Shown: positions 55,314 to 64,000 of the stretch, piece after piece
How the letters are laid out: the number at the start of each line of letters is the position of its first letter
How positions within the stretch are numbered: the stretch's first letter is position 1
Assembly (NCBI GenBank): GCA_020633295.1
Contig: JACKDW010000001.1
Span: 434,001-498,000 of the forward strand
Source of the DNA: Myxococcales bacterium
Lineage (GTDB): Bacteria > Myxococcota_A > Polyangia > Nannocystales > Nannocystaceae
DNA length: 64,000 nucleotides
Reading direction: 5' to 3'
Notes under the pieces: generated by a model
Told to the model about the DNA's origin: nothing
Databases searched by the model: none
The model's input: only the letters and a program-made list of their open reading frames with translations
Translations under genes and position numbers: made by a program

Positions 55314-57814
55314 TCACCCGCCCTCGCCCGCGAGGTGCACGCGCCCGTAGCTGCGCTCGCCCGCCTCGAGCTGCGCGTGCACCTTCTCGAGGAAGCCGAG
55401 CAGCCCGGCGTTCGCCGGCGTGGGGCCCGAGGGCGCGATCGCGTGGCGCAGCCCCGCGAGCGCGCGCCGGTTGAACGCGAGCCCGATCGGCGAGCCCTTG
55501 TCGATGTTGAACGCGATCGAGCCGGCGAGCGCCTGCAGGGCGTCGCCCGGGCGGCCGGCGGCGAGCAGGTAGTCGGCGAGCGCCGCCGACGTGCGCGCGA
55601 GGCCGGTCGCGTCGCCGAGCTCGCGCTGCAGCTTCAGCGCCCGCTCCAGGCGCTCGGCGGCCCGGTCGACTCGTCCCTTGCGCAGCTCGAGCCGACCGCA
55701 GGTCTCCCACACGCGACCCAGCTCGCGCCGCCGCGCGAGCCCCTCGTAGTACTGCTCGGCGATCAGCGCGTGGTCGAGCGCCATGCTGAACGCGTCGCCC
55801 TCTCGCCCCGCCCGAAGCCGCGCGTGCAGGGGCAGGCGCGCGAGCAGGTGATGGGTCTCGGCCAGCTCGCGCCGCACCAGCGGGTCCTGCGGCGCGCGCC
55901 GCTCGGCCGCCTCGAACACCTCGCGCGAGCGCGTGAGCAGGTGGACCGCGCGCACGGGGTCGCCGAGGCGGATGTAGACCGCGGCCTGGTCGTTGAGCAG
56001 GCTCGCGGCCTGCAGCGGCGACCCGCTCGCGTCGAGCAGCCGGCTCGCCGCGCTCAGCTCGGCCAGCGCGCGCTCGAGCGAGGGGATGTCCCCGAGGTCA
56101 TAAAACACGCCGGCCGCGATCATCGCGAGCTCGACGCGCGGCTCGAGCGGGTCGTCGTCACGCAGGAGCGCGCGCGCGCGCTCGACGGTCTCGAGCGCGC
56201 CCGCGAGGGTGAACGCCGGGTCCGGGCCCGACGCGCGCCACTGCAGGCGCGCGAACTCGGTGTGCACGTGCAGCTCGAGCTGACGCCGCGACTTCGCGGG
56301 GCATCGCCTGCGCGGCGTTGAAGGCCGCGCGCGCGTGCTCGGCCGCGCGCGCGTAGTCGCCGTGCTCCGCCGCCTCGCGGGCGGCGTCGAGGTAGCGCGA
56401 GGCCGCCGCGGCCAGCTTCGCCCGCGGCGGCGAGGTGCCGCGCGGCCCGGGCCGCGTCGGCCCGCCGCGCCGGCCGCGGCCGGCGGTGCCGCCGAGGTCC
56501 ATGACGACGTCGCGCGCCCGGGCCTGTCGTCGCCGCCTCGTCGCCCTCTTCCGCGACCTCGTCCGCGGGCGTGGGCTCGGTCCACGCGGCCGCGCCCGGG
56601 ACGAACATCTCGGCGAAGCGCAGCGCGCTCGGGCGCGGGGCCGGACGATCCGGCGCGGGCTCCTCGCGGGGCGCCGTCTCGTCGGAGCTGTCCTTGGGCT
56701 CCTGTTGTGAGACCGCGGCCGCGCCGGTCGTCGAGCCCGCCTCGGGCACGCCCGCCTCCCCGCCAGGGGACGCGCCCGCGTCCGCGCGCGGCTCGGGGCT
56801 CGGCTCGGGCGCCGCGACGACCTCCGCGACGACCTCCGCTGCGCGCGACCGCTCCTCCGGTTCGGGCTCGTTGGGCGCGGACTCGTCGACGAGCGGCGAG
56901 CGGCGCCGCGGTTGATCGCTGAGCAGCGCGGCCGCCCGCCGGTGCCAGGCCGCGCGCAGCGAGGGCAGCGTGGTCGCCCGCAGCATCTCGGCGGTGCGGC
57001 GATCCATGACGACGCGGCCGCAGCCGTCGTCGACGAGCTGGCAGCCCAGCTCGACGCCGCGCTGCAGCAGCCGCAGGATCGCGAGCTCGTCGAGCTCGAG
57101 CAGGCGGCCCAAAAACTCCAGCTCGATCGCGGGGCCGATCACCGCGACGCAGCGCAGGATCCACGAGACCTCCGCCGGCCACGCCCGGGGCGTGTCGGCG
57201 TCGAGCAGCGCCGCGGCCTCCGCCATGCGCTCCGGCGCCTCGATGACGGCCGCGTCGCCGCCGACGCGGCGCACGACCGCGAGCAGCTCCCCGGGGACGC
57301 CTTCCGGCGCGCGCGCGCGAAAGCACAGCACGAGCGGCAGGACGAAGGCCCCGCCCGCGGGCGCGGTCTCGGCGAGCAGCACCCCGAGCCGCGCGAGCGA
57401 GCCCCGGTCGGCGACGTCGATGCCGTCGAAGACCAGCGCCGCGCGCCCGCCGGTGAGCTCGGCGAGGCGCGTGCACGCGGCCACGAACTGCGCGTCCGCG
57501 CGCGTGTCCGCGGCGTCGCCGAGCAGCCGCCGGCGGATGCCCGAGACCACGCGACCGCGCGCGTGCTCGAGCTGCTGCAGCAGCGGCGCGTCGAGCTCGT
57601 CGCCGCCGAGGTACGCCTCGAGGTACGCCTCGAGCTGCTGGCGCGCGCGCGGCAGCAGCCCGAGCGTCCCGCCGAGCGCGTCGCACTCGACACGAATGAC
57701 CTCGAGGCCAGGTTTGGGCGCGACCGCCACGCGCCCGGGCTCACAGCCCAGGACCGCCGTCACGCCGCCCGCCGCGACGCGGTCGTAGATCTTCGCAAGC
57801 GTTGTCTCGTCCAT
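55314..57814 (-). pseudogene. ATPase-like/TPR protein gene interrupted by two frameshifts
   Basis: ATG 57814 has a good ribosome site (GGAG 7 nt upstream). The first ~430 codons are one frame: an AAA/STAND-like region with a Walker B-type VFDGID but no clear P-loop (VLGCEPGRVAVAP), then a Pro/Glu/Ala linker. Near 56517-56521 coding potential moves to a second frame (DVVMDLGG ... AAASRYLDAAREAAEHGDYA ... NAAQAMP). At the G-run 56298-56301 it moves to a third (AKSRRQLELHVHTEFARLQW onwards), which ends normally at 55314 with TPR helices. Both events are consistent with one extra base in G/C runs. Corrected, the product would be about 832 residues. Either real decay or assembly error. Confidence 0.75.
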
Positions 57815-57985
57815 CGGTGCTCCGCCCCGCGAGCGCTCGCCCGCGGGTCCCGACTGTCGCACAGGACGACGCGCGCGTGAGCCCGCGCCGCGCGAGGCGG
57901 CGCGCGAGAGAACGCGCGAGAACTTCCCCGATCACCGAGACGACGCGCACGACCGGCGCGCGCGGGCGTGCTCTCGACGCGCTGA

Positions 57986-57991
57986 TATGCT
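57986..57991 (+). promoter_or_regulatory. Extended -10 element, leaderless-type, for the haem-motif lipoprotein gene
   Basis: TGATATGCT (hexamer TATGCT) lies 6 nt before GTG 57998. Inferred promoter. Confidence 0.55.
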
Positions 57992-57997
57992 GACGCC

Positions 57998-58564
57998 GTG
58001 ACTCACGCGCACCCCCGCCGACTGCTCGCGCTCGCGCTGCTCGCCGCGTGCGGCGACGGCGACGGCGGGACCTCGGAGACCGGGGCCGGCGCGACGAGCG
58101 AGCCGGCCGCCGATACGAGCACGAGCGAGCCAGTCGTCGACAGCGGCGCGTGCACGGACGACGATGCGGGCGCGTGCCTCGCATGCGACTCGCTCAGCGA
58201 CGCGCTGTGCGAGGCCTACGCGAGCGACGCGTGCCCGTCGCACGCGACCGCGATCCAGCCGATCTGGACCGCGTACTGCTCGTTCTGTCACGGCGACGCG
58301 GAGCCGATCCTGTTCACGCTGACGGGCGCGACCGCGTACGACAATCTCGTCGACGCCTGCGCGCTCGAGCCCTCGGGTGACTGCGGGATGAAGCGCGTCA
58401 CGCCCTACTCGCCGACCCAGAGCTACCTGTGGCACAAGCTCCGCGGCACGCACAATTGTGTGGCCGGCGTGGGGGGCGACCGCATGCCCGCCGACTCGGC
58501 GCCGCTGCTCGACCCGCTCCGGGAGCACATCGAGCGCTGGATCTGCTGCGGCGCGCCCGAGTGA
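57998..58564 (+). CDS. Lipoprotein with a c-type haem-binding motif
   Basis: The 188-residue protein has a GTG start and lipobox LALLAAC (Cys18). After a Thr/Ser/Glu linker, a domain opens with IQPIWTAYCSFCHGD, where Cys94-x-x-Cys97-His98 is a covalent haem c site. It continues through YLWHKLRGTHNC and GDRMPADSAPLL, whose Met is the likely sixth ligand, to a helix LREHIERWI. This is the pattern of the small cytochrome-c-like modules common in myxobacterial and planctomycete lipoproteins. Electron transfer is the family role; partners are unknown. Extra Cys residues (LACDSL, LCEAY, ACPSH) may form disulfides. Confidence 0.75.
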   Translation: MTHAHPRRLLALALLAACGDGDGGTSETGAGATSEPAADTSTSEPVVDSGACTDDDAGACLACDSLSDALCEAYASDACPSHATAIQPIWTAYCSFCHGDAEPILFTLTGATAYDNLVDACALEPSGDCGMKRVTPYSPTQSYLWHKLRGTHNCVAGVGGDRMPADSAPLLDPLREHIERWICCGAPE

Positions 58565-58942
58565 TCCCGGCGTCTCGGTGAGCTCCGCTTCGCCACGCTC
58601 GCGCGGTCGCGCGCGACCACCGGCCACGCGAGCTGACGCGCCCCGCGTATGCAGACAACGACACGCGCCCACGGCGTGCCGCCGAAGGAATTTCGCGGAT
58701 CCCAAACCGCCCCAACAGGCACCTCTCCCATGGACCTCGCGCCCCTCGCCTCGAACACGCCCGACGCGGAGCGCTCGATCACCCTCGTGCGAGCGCGCCG
58801 CTCTCCTCTCGTCCTTCTGCGTATTCCCGTCGCCGCGCCGGCGGCAGACGGCGGAACCTCTCGCGCGCGGCGCCGTGTACTCGAGGACATCACGCCCCGC
58901 TCCGCGCGCCCAGCCGGTACAACCATCTCGCGCTCCGCCCCC
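58565..58942. other. 378-bp intergenic region
   Basis: The frame of the following gene stays open upstream to about 58649, but that stretch has no signal-anchor or domain character. A somewhat AT-richer patch lies at 58650-58710. GGTACAACC at about 58917-58925 is a -10-like candidate 18-21 nt before ATG 58943. Nothing else is recognised. Confidence 0.5.
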
Positions 58943-61900
58943 ATGCACGACACCGACTCACGCTCCTCCTCCCCGCTCCTGCTCATCCTCCTCGCCGCGG
59001 CCGTCGGCGGCGCCGCGCTCTGGCTCTGGCCGCGGAGCTCGCCCGACGCCCAGCCGCGCGACGACGACGACCGCGGCGCGAACGGCCACGCGGCCGCGCG
59101 CGTCACGGGCGACGACGCGCGAGGGCCCGCGCGCAAGGGCCTGCTGGTCGCGCGCGACGACGTGCTCGCGGCCCGCCGCGCCGCGCTCAGCGGGACCGTG
59201 CGCGATCCCGACGGCGCGCCGATCGCCGGCGCGCAGGTCTGCGCGTCGCCGAAGTCCCGCACGCTGCTGCGCAACGAGCTGCGTGACCCCTTCTGCGCCA
59301 CGAGCGACGGTGAGGGTCACTACCGCATCGACGGGCTGTTCCCGGTCGAGCACAGCGTGCAGGCGACCGCCCCGACCTTCATCCCCGCCGGCCACAAGCA
59401 CGGCGAGGGCCAGCACGAGCGCTACTCGGTGCACCTGGTCGCGGGCAACGAGCGCGCCGGCGTCGACATCGAGCTCAAGCCCGGCGGCGTCGAGATCAGC
59501 GGGGTCGTCCGCGACCTCAGCGGCGGCGAGCTCGAGGGCGCGCTCGTCACCGCGGACGGCGGCTTCACGCGCTCCGGCGAGGACGGTCGGTTCTCGATGT
59601 GGGTCGAGCCCGGCGTCGCGTGGGTCAACGCGAGCGCCGACGGCTACGCCTCCGAGACCAGCCGCGGCGCCGCGCCGGGTCACGACTTCGAGCTGCTGCT
59701 GACGCCCGAGTCGGTGCTCGTGGGCAAGGTGGTGCTCGCGGGCACGCAGACGCCGGTCGCGGGCGTCAGCGTCGACTCGGACAGCTGGGCGGCGCGCATG
59801 AGCTGGGGCTACGGCCCCGAGACGATGACCGACCAGGACGGCAACTTCCGGATCGAGCGCCTCGAGCCCGGCTCCTACAAGCCGACGGCCTTCAGCGACG
59901 AGCACTACGGGATCGCGCCGGCCGAGGTCCACCTCGGCCTCGGCCAGACGAGCGAGCCGGTGATCATCGAGGTGCACCCCGCGTTCACGGTCGCCGGCCG
60001 GATCATCATCGACGAGGGCGAGGGCTGCGATCAGGGCAACGCGTCGCTCAATGATCCGAAGACCAAGCGCTCGTTCCGCGCGCGGACCGAGCGCGACGGC
60101 TCCGTGAAGCTGCACGGCGTGCTGCCCGGGACCTACAACGTCGAGATCTCCTGCGGCGGCTACGTGCCCGAGGAGCGCTACGAGCCGCTCACGGTCGAGG
60201 CCCCGAGCGACGGTCACGAGTGGACGGTGCACAGCGGGCGGACGATCCGCGGCGTGGTCCTGACCGCGCGCGGCGAGCCGGCCGACAAGATGTACGTGCG
60301 CGCGTCCATGAAGACCGACGTAAACGATCCGCGCGCGCGCCAGACCTCGTCGTGGCGCCGCGACACCGAGGACGACGGCACGTTCGCGATCTACGGGCTC
60401 AAGCCGGGGACCTACGAGCTCCAGGTCTCGGGCGAGCGCCCCGGGACCGAGAAGCCCGTCGAGGTCGCGCTGCCCGAGGGCCGTGACCTCGACGGCGTGA
60501 CGATCGAGCTGCCGGGCTCGGGCACCGTCACCGGGCGCGTGGTCGACGAGCGCGGGCAGCCGGTCGGCGACGTCCAGGTCGACCTCAGCAGCAAGGAGCG
60601 CGGCGGCGGCGTGCGCTTCGTGTTCGGCACCAGCAGCACCTCGACGCGCGCGGCCGACGACGGCACCTTCGAGCTCGAGTTCGTGCAGCCCGGCAGCTAC
60701 CGCGCGACCGCGTCGCAGAACTGGACGTCGACGCTGCGCAGCCCGGGCACGAGCGACGACGACGTGCAGGGCGTCGAGCTCAGCGTCGTCGACGGCGAGA
60801 CGACCGACGTCGAGCTGCGCGTCGAGGCCAAGGGCGCGTCGATCCGCGGGCGCGTCGTCGACGAGGGCGGCGGGCCCGTGCCCGACGCGTTCATCTCGGC
60901 CACGCGCGAGAGCGACAGCGCGACCAAGACCGAGGGCAGCAACATCCGCAGCAGCCGCTGGGGCGACTGGGACCGCCGGCCGGTGCTCACCGATCACGAC
61001 GGCGGCTTCGTGCTCGAGGACCTGACCGTTGGGTCCTACACCGTCCGCGCCCGGCGCAAGGGCGGCGGCGAGGGCTTCGTCGAGGGCGTCGAGACCGGCG
61101 GCGACGTCGTCGTCGCGCTGCAGGAGACGGGCGTGCTCGCCGGTCGCGTCGCGCTCGCGGGCGCGGCCGCGCCCGAGGAGTTCACCGTCACGCTGCGCGA
61201 CCGCGAGTCGGGGCTGTGGCGCCGCGACACCTTCTTCCGCACCGGCGGCGCGTTCCTGTTCGAGGAGCTGCCGGGCGGCAAGTTCGAGCTCTCGGCGGCC
61301 GCCGGCGAGGGCAACGCCGAGACCACCGTCACGCTCGGCGACGGAGAGGAGAAGCGCGACGTGAAGCTCGAGCTGACCGCGCGCGTGACCGTCCGCGGGC
61401 AGCTCGTCGACTTCGACACCGGCGAGCCCGTCGTCGGCCTCCAGGTCGGCGTCTCGCCGCGCACCGGCGGCATGTGGGGCGGCGGCGAGAGCGAGGATCG
61501 CAAGGAGGTCAGCGACGCCCAGGGTCACTTCGAGGTCGAGAACGCGCCGGCCGGCGACGTGCGGATCTTCGTGCGCCCGCAGAACTGGGGCGCCAGCAGC
61601 GACTACAGCTGGACCTCGCTGATGCGCGTGCTCCCCCCCGAACCGGCCGTGCAGGAGCTGCCACCGATCAAGGTGATCCGCAAGCGCGTCAAGGACGAGG
61701 AGCGCGCCGGCGAGCTCGGCTACAAGCTGCGCGAGCCCAAGCCCGACGAGGACTGGGCGAAGCGCGAGCTCGCGGTCGCGTTCGTGCGCCCCGGCGGCCC
61801 GGCGGAGCAGGCCGGGCTCAAGGTCGGCGACGTGATCACGTCCGTCGACGGCCACGACGTCACCGGCGAGCAGACCTATCAGTACTTCGGGCTCGTCACC

Positions 61901-61978
61901 AACAAGCCCGGCGCGACCGTCGAGCTCGGGCTCGCGCGCGGCGACACCGTCAAGCTCGAGGTCGGGGAGCCCTTGTAG
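58943..61978 (+). CDS. Membrane-anchored protein with CarboxypepD-reg-like repeats and a C-terminal PDZ domain
   Basis: The protein has 1011 residues. An N-terminal signal anchor (PLLLILLAAAVGGAALWLWP) is followed by an acidic linker and a chain of beta-sandwich modules of the carboxypeptidase regulatory-like type. Each module opens with a G-x-V-x-D-x-G-x-P pattern (LSGTVRDPDGAPIAGAQV, VTGRVVDERGQPVGDVQV, IRGRVVDEGGGPVPDAFI, VRGQLVDFDTGEPVVGLQ) and contains a 'G-x-F-x-[LI]' strand. The last ~70 residues are a PDZ domain (AFVRPGGPAEQAGLKVGDVI). PDZ normally accompanies proteases, and no protease domain is present. It is probably a periplasmic scaffold that tethers a partner. Confidence 0.8.
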   Translation: MHDTDSRSSSPLLLILLAAAVGGAALWLWPRSSPDAQPRDDDDRGANGHAAARVTGDDARGPARKGLLVARDDVLAARRAALSGTVRDPDGAPIAGAQVCASPKSRTLLRNELRDPFCATSDGEGHYRIDGLFPVEHSVQATAPTFIPAGHKHGEGQHERYSVHLVAGNERAGVDIELKPGGVEISGVVRDLSGGELEGALVTADGGFTRSGEDGRFSMWVEPGVAWVNASADGYASETSRGAAPGHDFELLLTPESVLVGKVVLAGTQTPVAGVSVDSDSWAARMSWGYGPETMTDQDGNFRIERLEPGSYKPTAFSDEHYGIAPAEVHLGLGQTSEPVIIEVHPAFTVAGRIIIDEGEGCDQGNASLNDPKTKRSFRARTERDGSVKLHGVLPGTYNVEISCGGYVPEERYEPLTVEAPSDGHEWTVHSGRTIRGVVLTARGEPADKMYVRASMKTDVNDPRARQTSSWRRDTEDDGTFAIYGLKPGTYELQVSGERPGTEKPVEVALPEGRDLDGVTIELPGSGTVTGRVVDERGQPVGDVQVDLSSKERGGGVRFVFGTSSTSTRAADDGTFELEFVQPGSYRATASQNWTSTLRSPGTSDDDVQGVELSVVDGETTDVELRVEAKGASIRGRVVDEGGGPVPDAFISATRESDSATKTEGSNIRSSRWGDWDRRPVLTDHDGGFVLEDLTVGSYTVRARRKGGGEGFVEGVETGGDVVVALQETGVLAGRVALAGAAAPEEFTVTLRDRESGLWRRDTFFRTGGAFLFEELPGGKFELSAAAGEGNAETTVTLGDGEEKRDVKLELTARVTVRGQLVDFDTGEPVVGLQVGVSPRTGGMWGGGESEDRKEVSDAQGHFEVENAPAGDVRIFVRPQNWGASSDYSWTSLMRVLPPEPAVQELPPIKVIRKRVKDEERAGELGYKLREPKPDEDWAKRELAVAFVRPGGPAEQAGLKVGDVITSVDGHDVTGEQTYQYFGLVTNKPGATVELGLARGDTVKLEVGEPL

Positions 61979-62016
61979 GTGTAAGTGTAGGTGCAGGTGT
62001 AGGTGCAGCGCAGCGC
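61976..62016. repeat. Short hexamer repeat after the CarboxypepD/PDZ gene
   Basis: GTAGGTGTAAGTGTAGGTGCAGG-type hexamers begin at the TAG stop codon and run into GCAGCGCAGCGCAGCGCG. It is a low-complexity tract of no evident function. Confidence 0.7.
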
Positions 62017-62158
62017 AGCGCGGCCCGCCCGGCCGCGGACGTCCTCGCCGACGAGCCCGCGGCGCGCCGCAGGCGAGGCGCGGGCGAGGCGGCGAAACGC
62101 GGTTGGAGCGGACCGGGCTGCCTCGCCGCGAAATCGCGGTACGATCACGAGCGCGCCC

Positions 62159-62875
62159 ATGCACGAGTACACCCCCGTCTGGCCCCACGGCCCGCTCACC
62201 GAGATCCTGCCGGACGTGTTCCTCGTCACCGGGACCAACAAGACGCAGCAGGCCGGCATCGCGCTGCAGTTCAGCCGCAACATGACGGTGATCCGGACGG
62301 ACCAGGAGCTCGCGCTCATCAACACGGTGCGGCTGAGCGAGTCGGCGCTCGACGACCTCGACGCGCTCGGCACCGTCGCGTCGATCGTCCGCCTCGGCGC
62401 CTTCCACGGCCGCGACGACGCGTTCTACCGCGACCGCTACGGCGCGCCGCTGTGGGCGCTGCCGGGCGTCCGCCACGAGCACGGCGCTCGCGCGGACATG
62501 ATCCTCGAGCCAGGTCGATCCGCGCCCTTCGAGAACGCGAGCGCGTTCGCCTTCGAGACCTCGCGCGCGCCCGAGGCCGCGCTGCACGTCGATCGCCACG
62601 GCGGCGTGCTGCTGACCTGCGACAGCGTGCAGAACTGGGGCGCCGCCGACCGCTTCTTCAGCCCGGCCTGCGCGAAGATCTTCAAGGCCCAGGGGCTGTT
62701 TCAGCCGACCAACATCTCGCACGTCTGGCGCGACGCGACCGGCGTCCGCGCGATGGACTTCGCGCGCCTGTTAGAGCGCTCCTTCCGGCACCTCATCAGC
62801 GCCCACGGCCCGCCGATCCTGGGCGACGCGCACGCGCGGCTCACCGCCGCGGTCGAGCGCGTCTACGGCGGCTGA
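62159..62875 (+). CDS. Metallo-beta-lactamase-fold-like protein lacking the zinc motif
   Basis: The protein has 238 residues. The order of elements (ILPDVFLVTGTN, MTVIRTDQELALINTVRLSE, VASIVRLGAFHGRDDAFYRD, GVLLTCDSVQNWG) follows that of MBL-fold/DUF4336-like proteins. The signature HxHxDH is replaced by FHGRDDAFY, so zinc hydrolysis by the usual mechanism is unlikely. It is cytosolic, with no signal peptide. ATG 62159 is chosen because the frame upstream reads as arginine-rich shadow. GGTACGAT, a -10-like box, lies 13 nt before it. Confidence 0.6.
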   Translation: MHEYTPVWPHGPLTEILPDVFLVTGTNKTQQAGIALQFSRNMTVIRTDQELALINTVRLSESALDDLDALGTVASIVRLGAFHGRDDAFYRDRYGAPLWALPGVRHEHGARADMILEPGRSAPFENASAFAFETSRAPEAALHVDRHGGVLLTCDSVQNWGAADRFFSPACAKIFKAQGLFQPTNISHVWRDATGVRAMDFARLLERSFRHLISAHGPPILGDAHARLTAAVERVYGG

Positions 62876-62899
62876 GCGCGGCGCTGGGTCACCTGGCGC

Positions 62900-64000
62900 T
62901 CAGGTCAGCAGCAGCAGCGCGCCGACGATCCACAGCCCGCCGACGAGCATCCACAGCGCGCAGTAGCCGACGATGTCGCGCGCGCGCACGCGCGTGACCG
63001 CGAGCAGCGGCACGGCCCAGAACGGCTGCAGCATGTTGCTCCACTGGTCGCCGTAGGCCATCGCCATCATCGCGTGGGCCGGCTCGATCCCGCGCTCGAG
63101 CCCCGCCGTCAGCAGGATCGGCCCCTGGATCGCCCACTGCCCGCCGCCGGACGGAACGAGCAGGTTTAAAAGGCCCGCCGAGAGGAACGCGAGCGTCGTG
63201 AACAGGCCCGCGCTCGCGTCGGCGAAGCCGCCGGCCAGCCGCGCCATCAGGCCGGAGCCGGACAGCAGCCCCATGATCCCCGCGTACAGCGGGAACAGCA
63301 GGAAGATGCCCGTGCAGCTGCGGATCCCGCGATCGCAGGCGGCGATGAAGCGATGCGGGCGCCCGTGCAGCGCGAGCGCCAGCACCCACAGCGCGAGCAG
63401 CACGGTGTTGAGATCGACGCGCCCGATCCCCTGGTCGGCGAGGTAGTACAGCAGCGCGCCGCCGAGCGGCAGCGCGAGCGCGACCGTGACGACCGGCGAG
63501 CGCTCCACCGCGTCGAGCCAGCTCGCGTCCGCCGGCGGAAGGTCCTCCGCGCGCTCCGCCGCCGCCTCCGCCGCGAGCACGTCGGGCGGCGCCGTCGGCT
63601 CCGGGTCCTCCCCGTCACCTGGCGTAAGAGCCATAAATAACAGCGGGCCGAGCACGAGCAGCCCGCCGGTGACCCAGAGGTTGAGCGCGCCGAACAGGCT
63701 CTCGTCGAGCGGGATCGTGCCGACGCGCGCGGCCAGCTCCGCGCCGAGCACCTCGACCATGTCGCGCTCGTTGGTCGCCTTCAGCGGCGCCGAGCCGCTC
63801 AGCCCCCCGTGCCACACCATCAGCCCCGAGTAGCCGGCCGCGCACAGCAGCGGGTAGTGCAGCCGCCAGCCGCGGCGCGCCGCCTCGAGGCCCGCCGCGC
63901 GGGCCAGCAGCGCCCCGCCGATCAGCCCCAGGCTCCAGTTGAGCACCGCGAGCGCGATCGAGACGAGCGCGGTGAGGCCGACCAGCGCGCGCGGGCTCCA
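62900..64000 (-). CDS. AtoE-type short-chain fatty acid transporter (5' end outside window)
   Basis: The frame is open to the window edge, so the N-terminus is missing; a GTG at 63946 lies inside a transmembrane helix and is not the start. The visible ~366 residues contain many hydrophobic segments. They end with the family's conserved stretch: LLNLLVPSGGGQWAIQGPIL, AMAYGDQWSNMLQPFWAVPL, IVGYCALWMLVGGLW. This matches the SCFA_trans/AtoE family, which imports short-chain fatty acids such as acetoacetate and butyrate. The C-terminus is complete. Confidence 0.9.
   Translation of the reverse strand, partial: WSPRALVGLTALVSIALAVLNWSLGLIGGALLARAAGLEAARRGWRLHYPLLCAAGYSGLMVWHGGLSGSAPLKATNERDMVEVLGAELAARVGTIPLDESLFGALNLWVTGGLLVLGPLLFMALTPGDGEDPEPTAPPDVLAAEAAAERAEDLPPADASWLDAVERSPVVTVALALPLGGALLYYLADQGIGRVDLNTVLLALWVLALALHGRPHRFIAACDRGIRSCTGIFLLFPLYAGIMGLLSGSGLMARLAGGFADASAGLFTTLAFLSAGLLNLLVPSGGGQWAIQGPILLTAGLERGIEPAHAMMAMAYGDQWSNMLQPFWAVPLLAVTRVRARDIVGYCALWMLVGGLWIVGALLLLT

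Noticed and set aside
58958..62722. A 1254-codon minus-strand frame
   Set aside because: It is antisense to the CarboxypepD/PDZ gene and has the Leu/Val/Asp/Arg-biased composition of a GC-rich shadow frame, with no domain.

Overview
This is a very GC-rich chromosomal window (by eye about 70% G+C, with codons ending overwhelmingly in C or G). It is densely packed with genes on both strands. It contains no rRNA, recognisable tRNA, CRISPR array, insertion sequence or phage gene. The protein repertoire points to a predatory-type myxobacterium, most likely of the Nannocystis/Plesiocystis/Enhygromyxa group. It holds about fifteen lipoproteins with long Ser/Thr/Asp linkers after the lipobox, two lipoproteins with enormous Gly-Asp repeats, DUF4215 (CGDG...CDDGN) cysteine repeats, an IgGFc-binding-type surface protein, a eukaryotic-type Ser/Thr kinase with TolB-like and TPR regions, and VWA, FGE-sulfatase and fibrinogen-like domains. 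The taxonomic call is inference from this style, not from a marker gene.

Layout. 1-6.4 kb: the end of an unknown gene, a YiiX-like permuted papain-fold protein lacking its cysteine, an endonuclease/phosphatase lipoprotein, a TPR lipoprotein, and a large lipoprotein gene with a frameshift at its very end. 6.3-9.8 kb: DoxX divergent from a LysR regulator, an AraC regulator, and a Rossmann-fold protein. 9.9-14.5 kb: a membrane/zinc-ribbon protein, a lipoprotein, and a HEAT-like protein. 14.4-21.6 kb: alpha/beta hydrolase, beta-propeller-like protein and penicillin acylase on the minus strand, divergent from a VWA protein. 22.1-25.1 kb: pckA and gltA, the only classical central-metabolism genes, followed by a hairpin terminator. 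25.1-32.6 kb: an FGE-domain lipoprotein translationally coupled to an unknown lipoprotein, an SDR enzyme, a DUF4215/propeller lipoprotein, a probable gene remnant, a membrane protein, dCMP deaminase and a small lipoprotein. 32.7-43.3 kb: a series of surface lipoproteins interspersed with a thioredoxin-fold lipoprotein, an NSS-family Na+-symporter and a MepA-like murein endopeptidase. 43.3-55.3 kb: the kinase, divergent from a VIT/VWA/DUF2135 lipoprotein, then DUF4215, M14-peptidase and fibrinogen-like lipoproteins. 55.3-64 kb: a twice-frameshifted ATPase/TPR gene, a haem-motif lipoprotein, a large CarboxypepD-reg/PDZ anchored protein, a degenerate metallo-beta-lactamase-fold protein, and an AtoE-type short-chain fatty acid transporter running off the end.

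How the genes fit together. Most genes appear to be individually promoted rather than grouped in long operons. Exceptions are pckA-gltA, acylase-propeller and the FGE pair. PckA and GltA are both steps around oxaloacetate and suit an amino-acid-consuming heterotroph. Most of the rest encodes an envelope and secretome: surface adhesins, a hydrolase, an acylase, a peptidase, a murein endopeptidase and FGE maturation.

The most interesting signal is not a gene. In at least fifteen genes a TAnnnT-type -10 hexamer, often an extended TGnTAnnnT, sits only 5-10 nt before the start codon, many of which are GTG. This is the geometry of leaderless mRNAs. Further signals are two operator-like perfect inverted repeats in intergenic regions and a scattered near-palindrome (TGACC-n4-GGnCA type). 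Where that near-palindrome lies inside genes, it introduces T-ending codons that are otherwise rare here.
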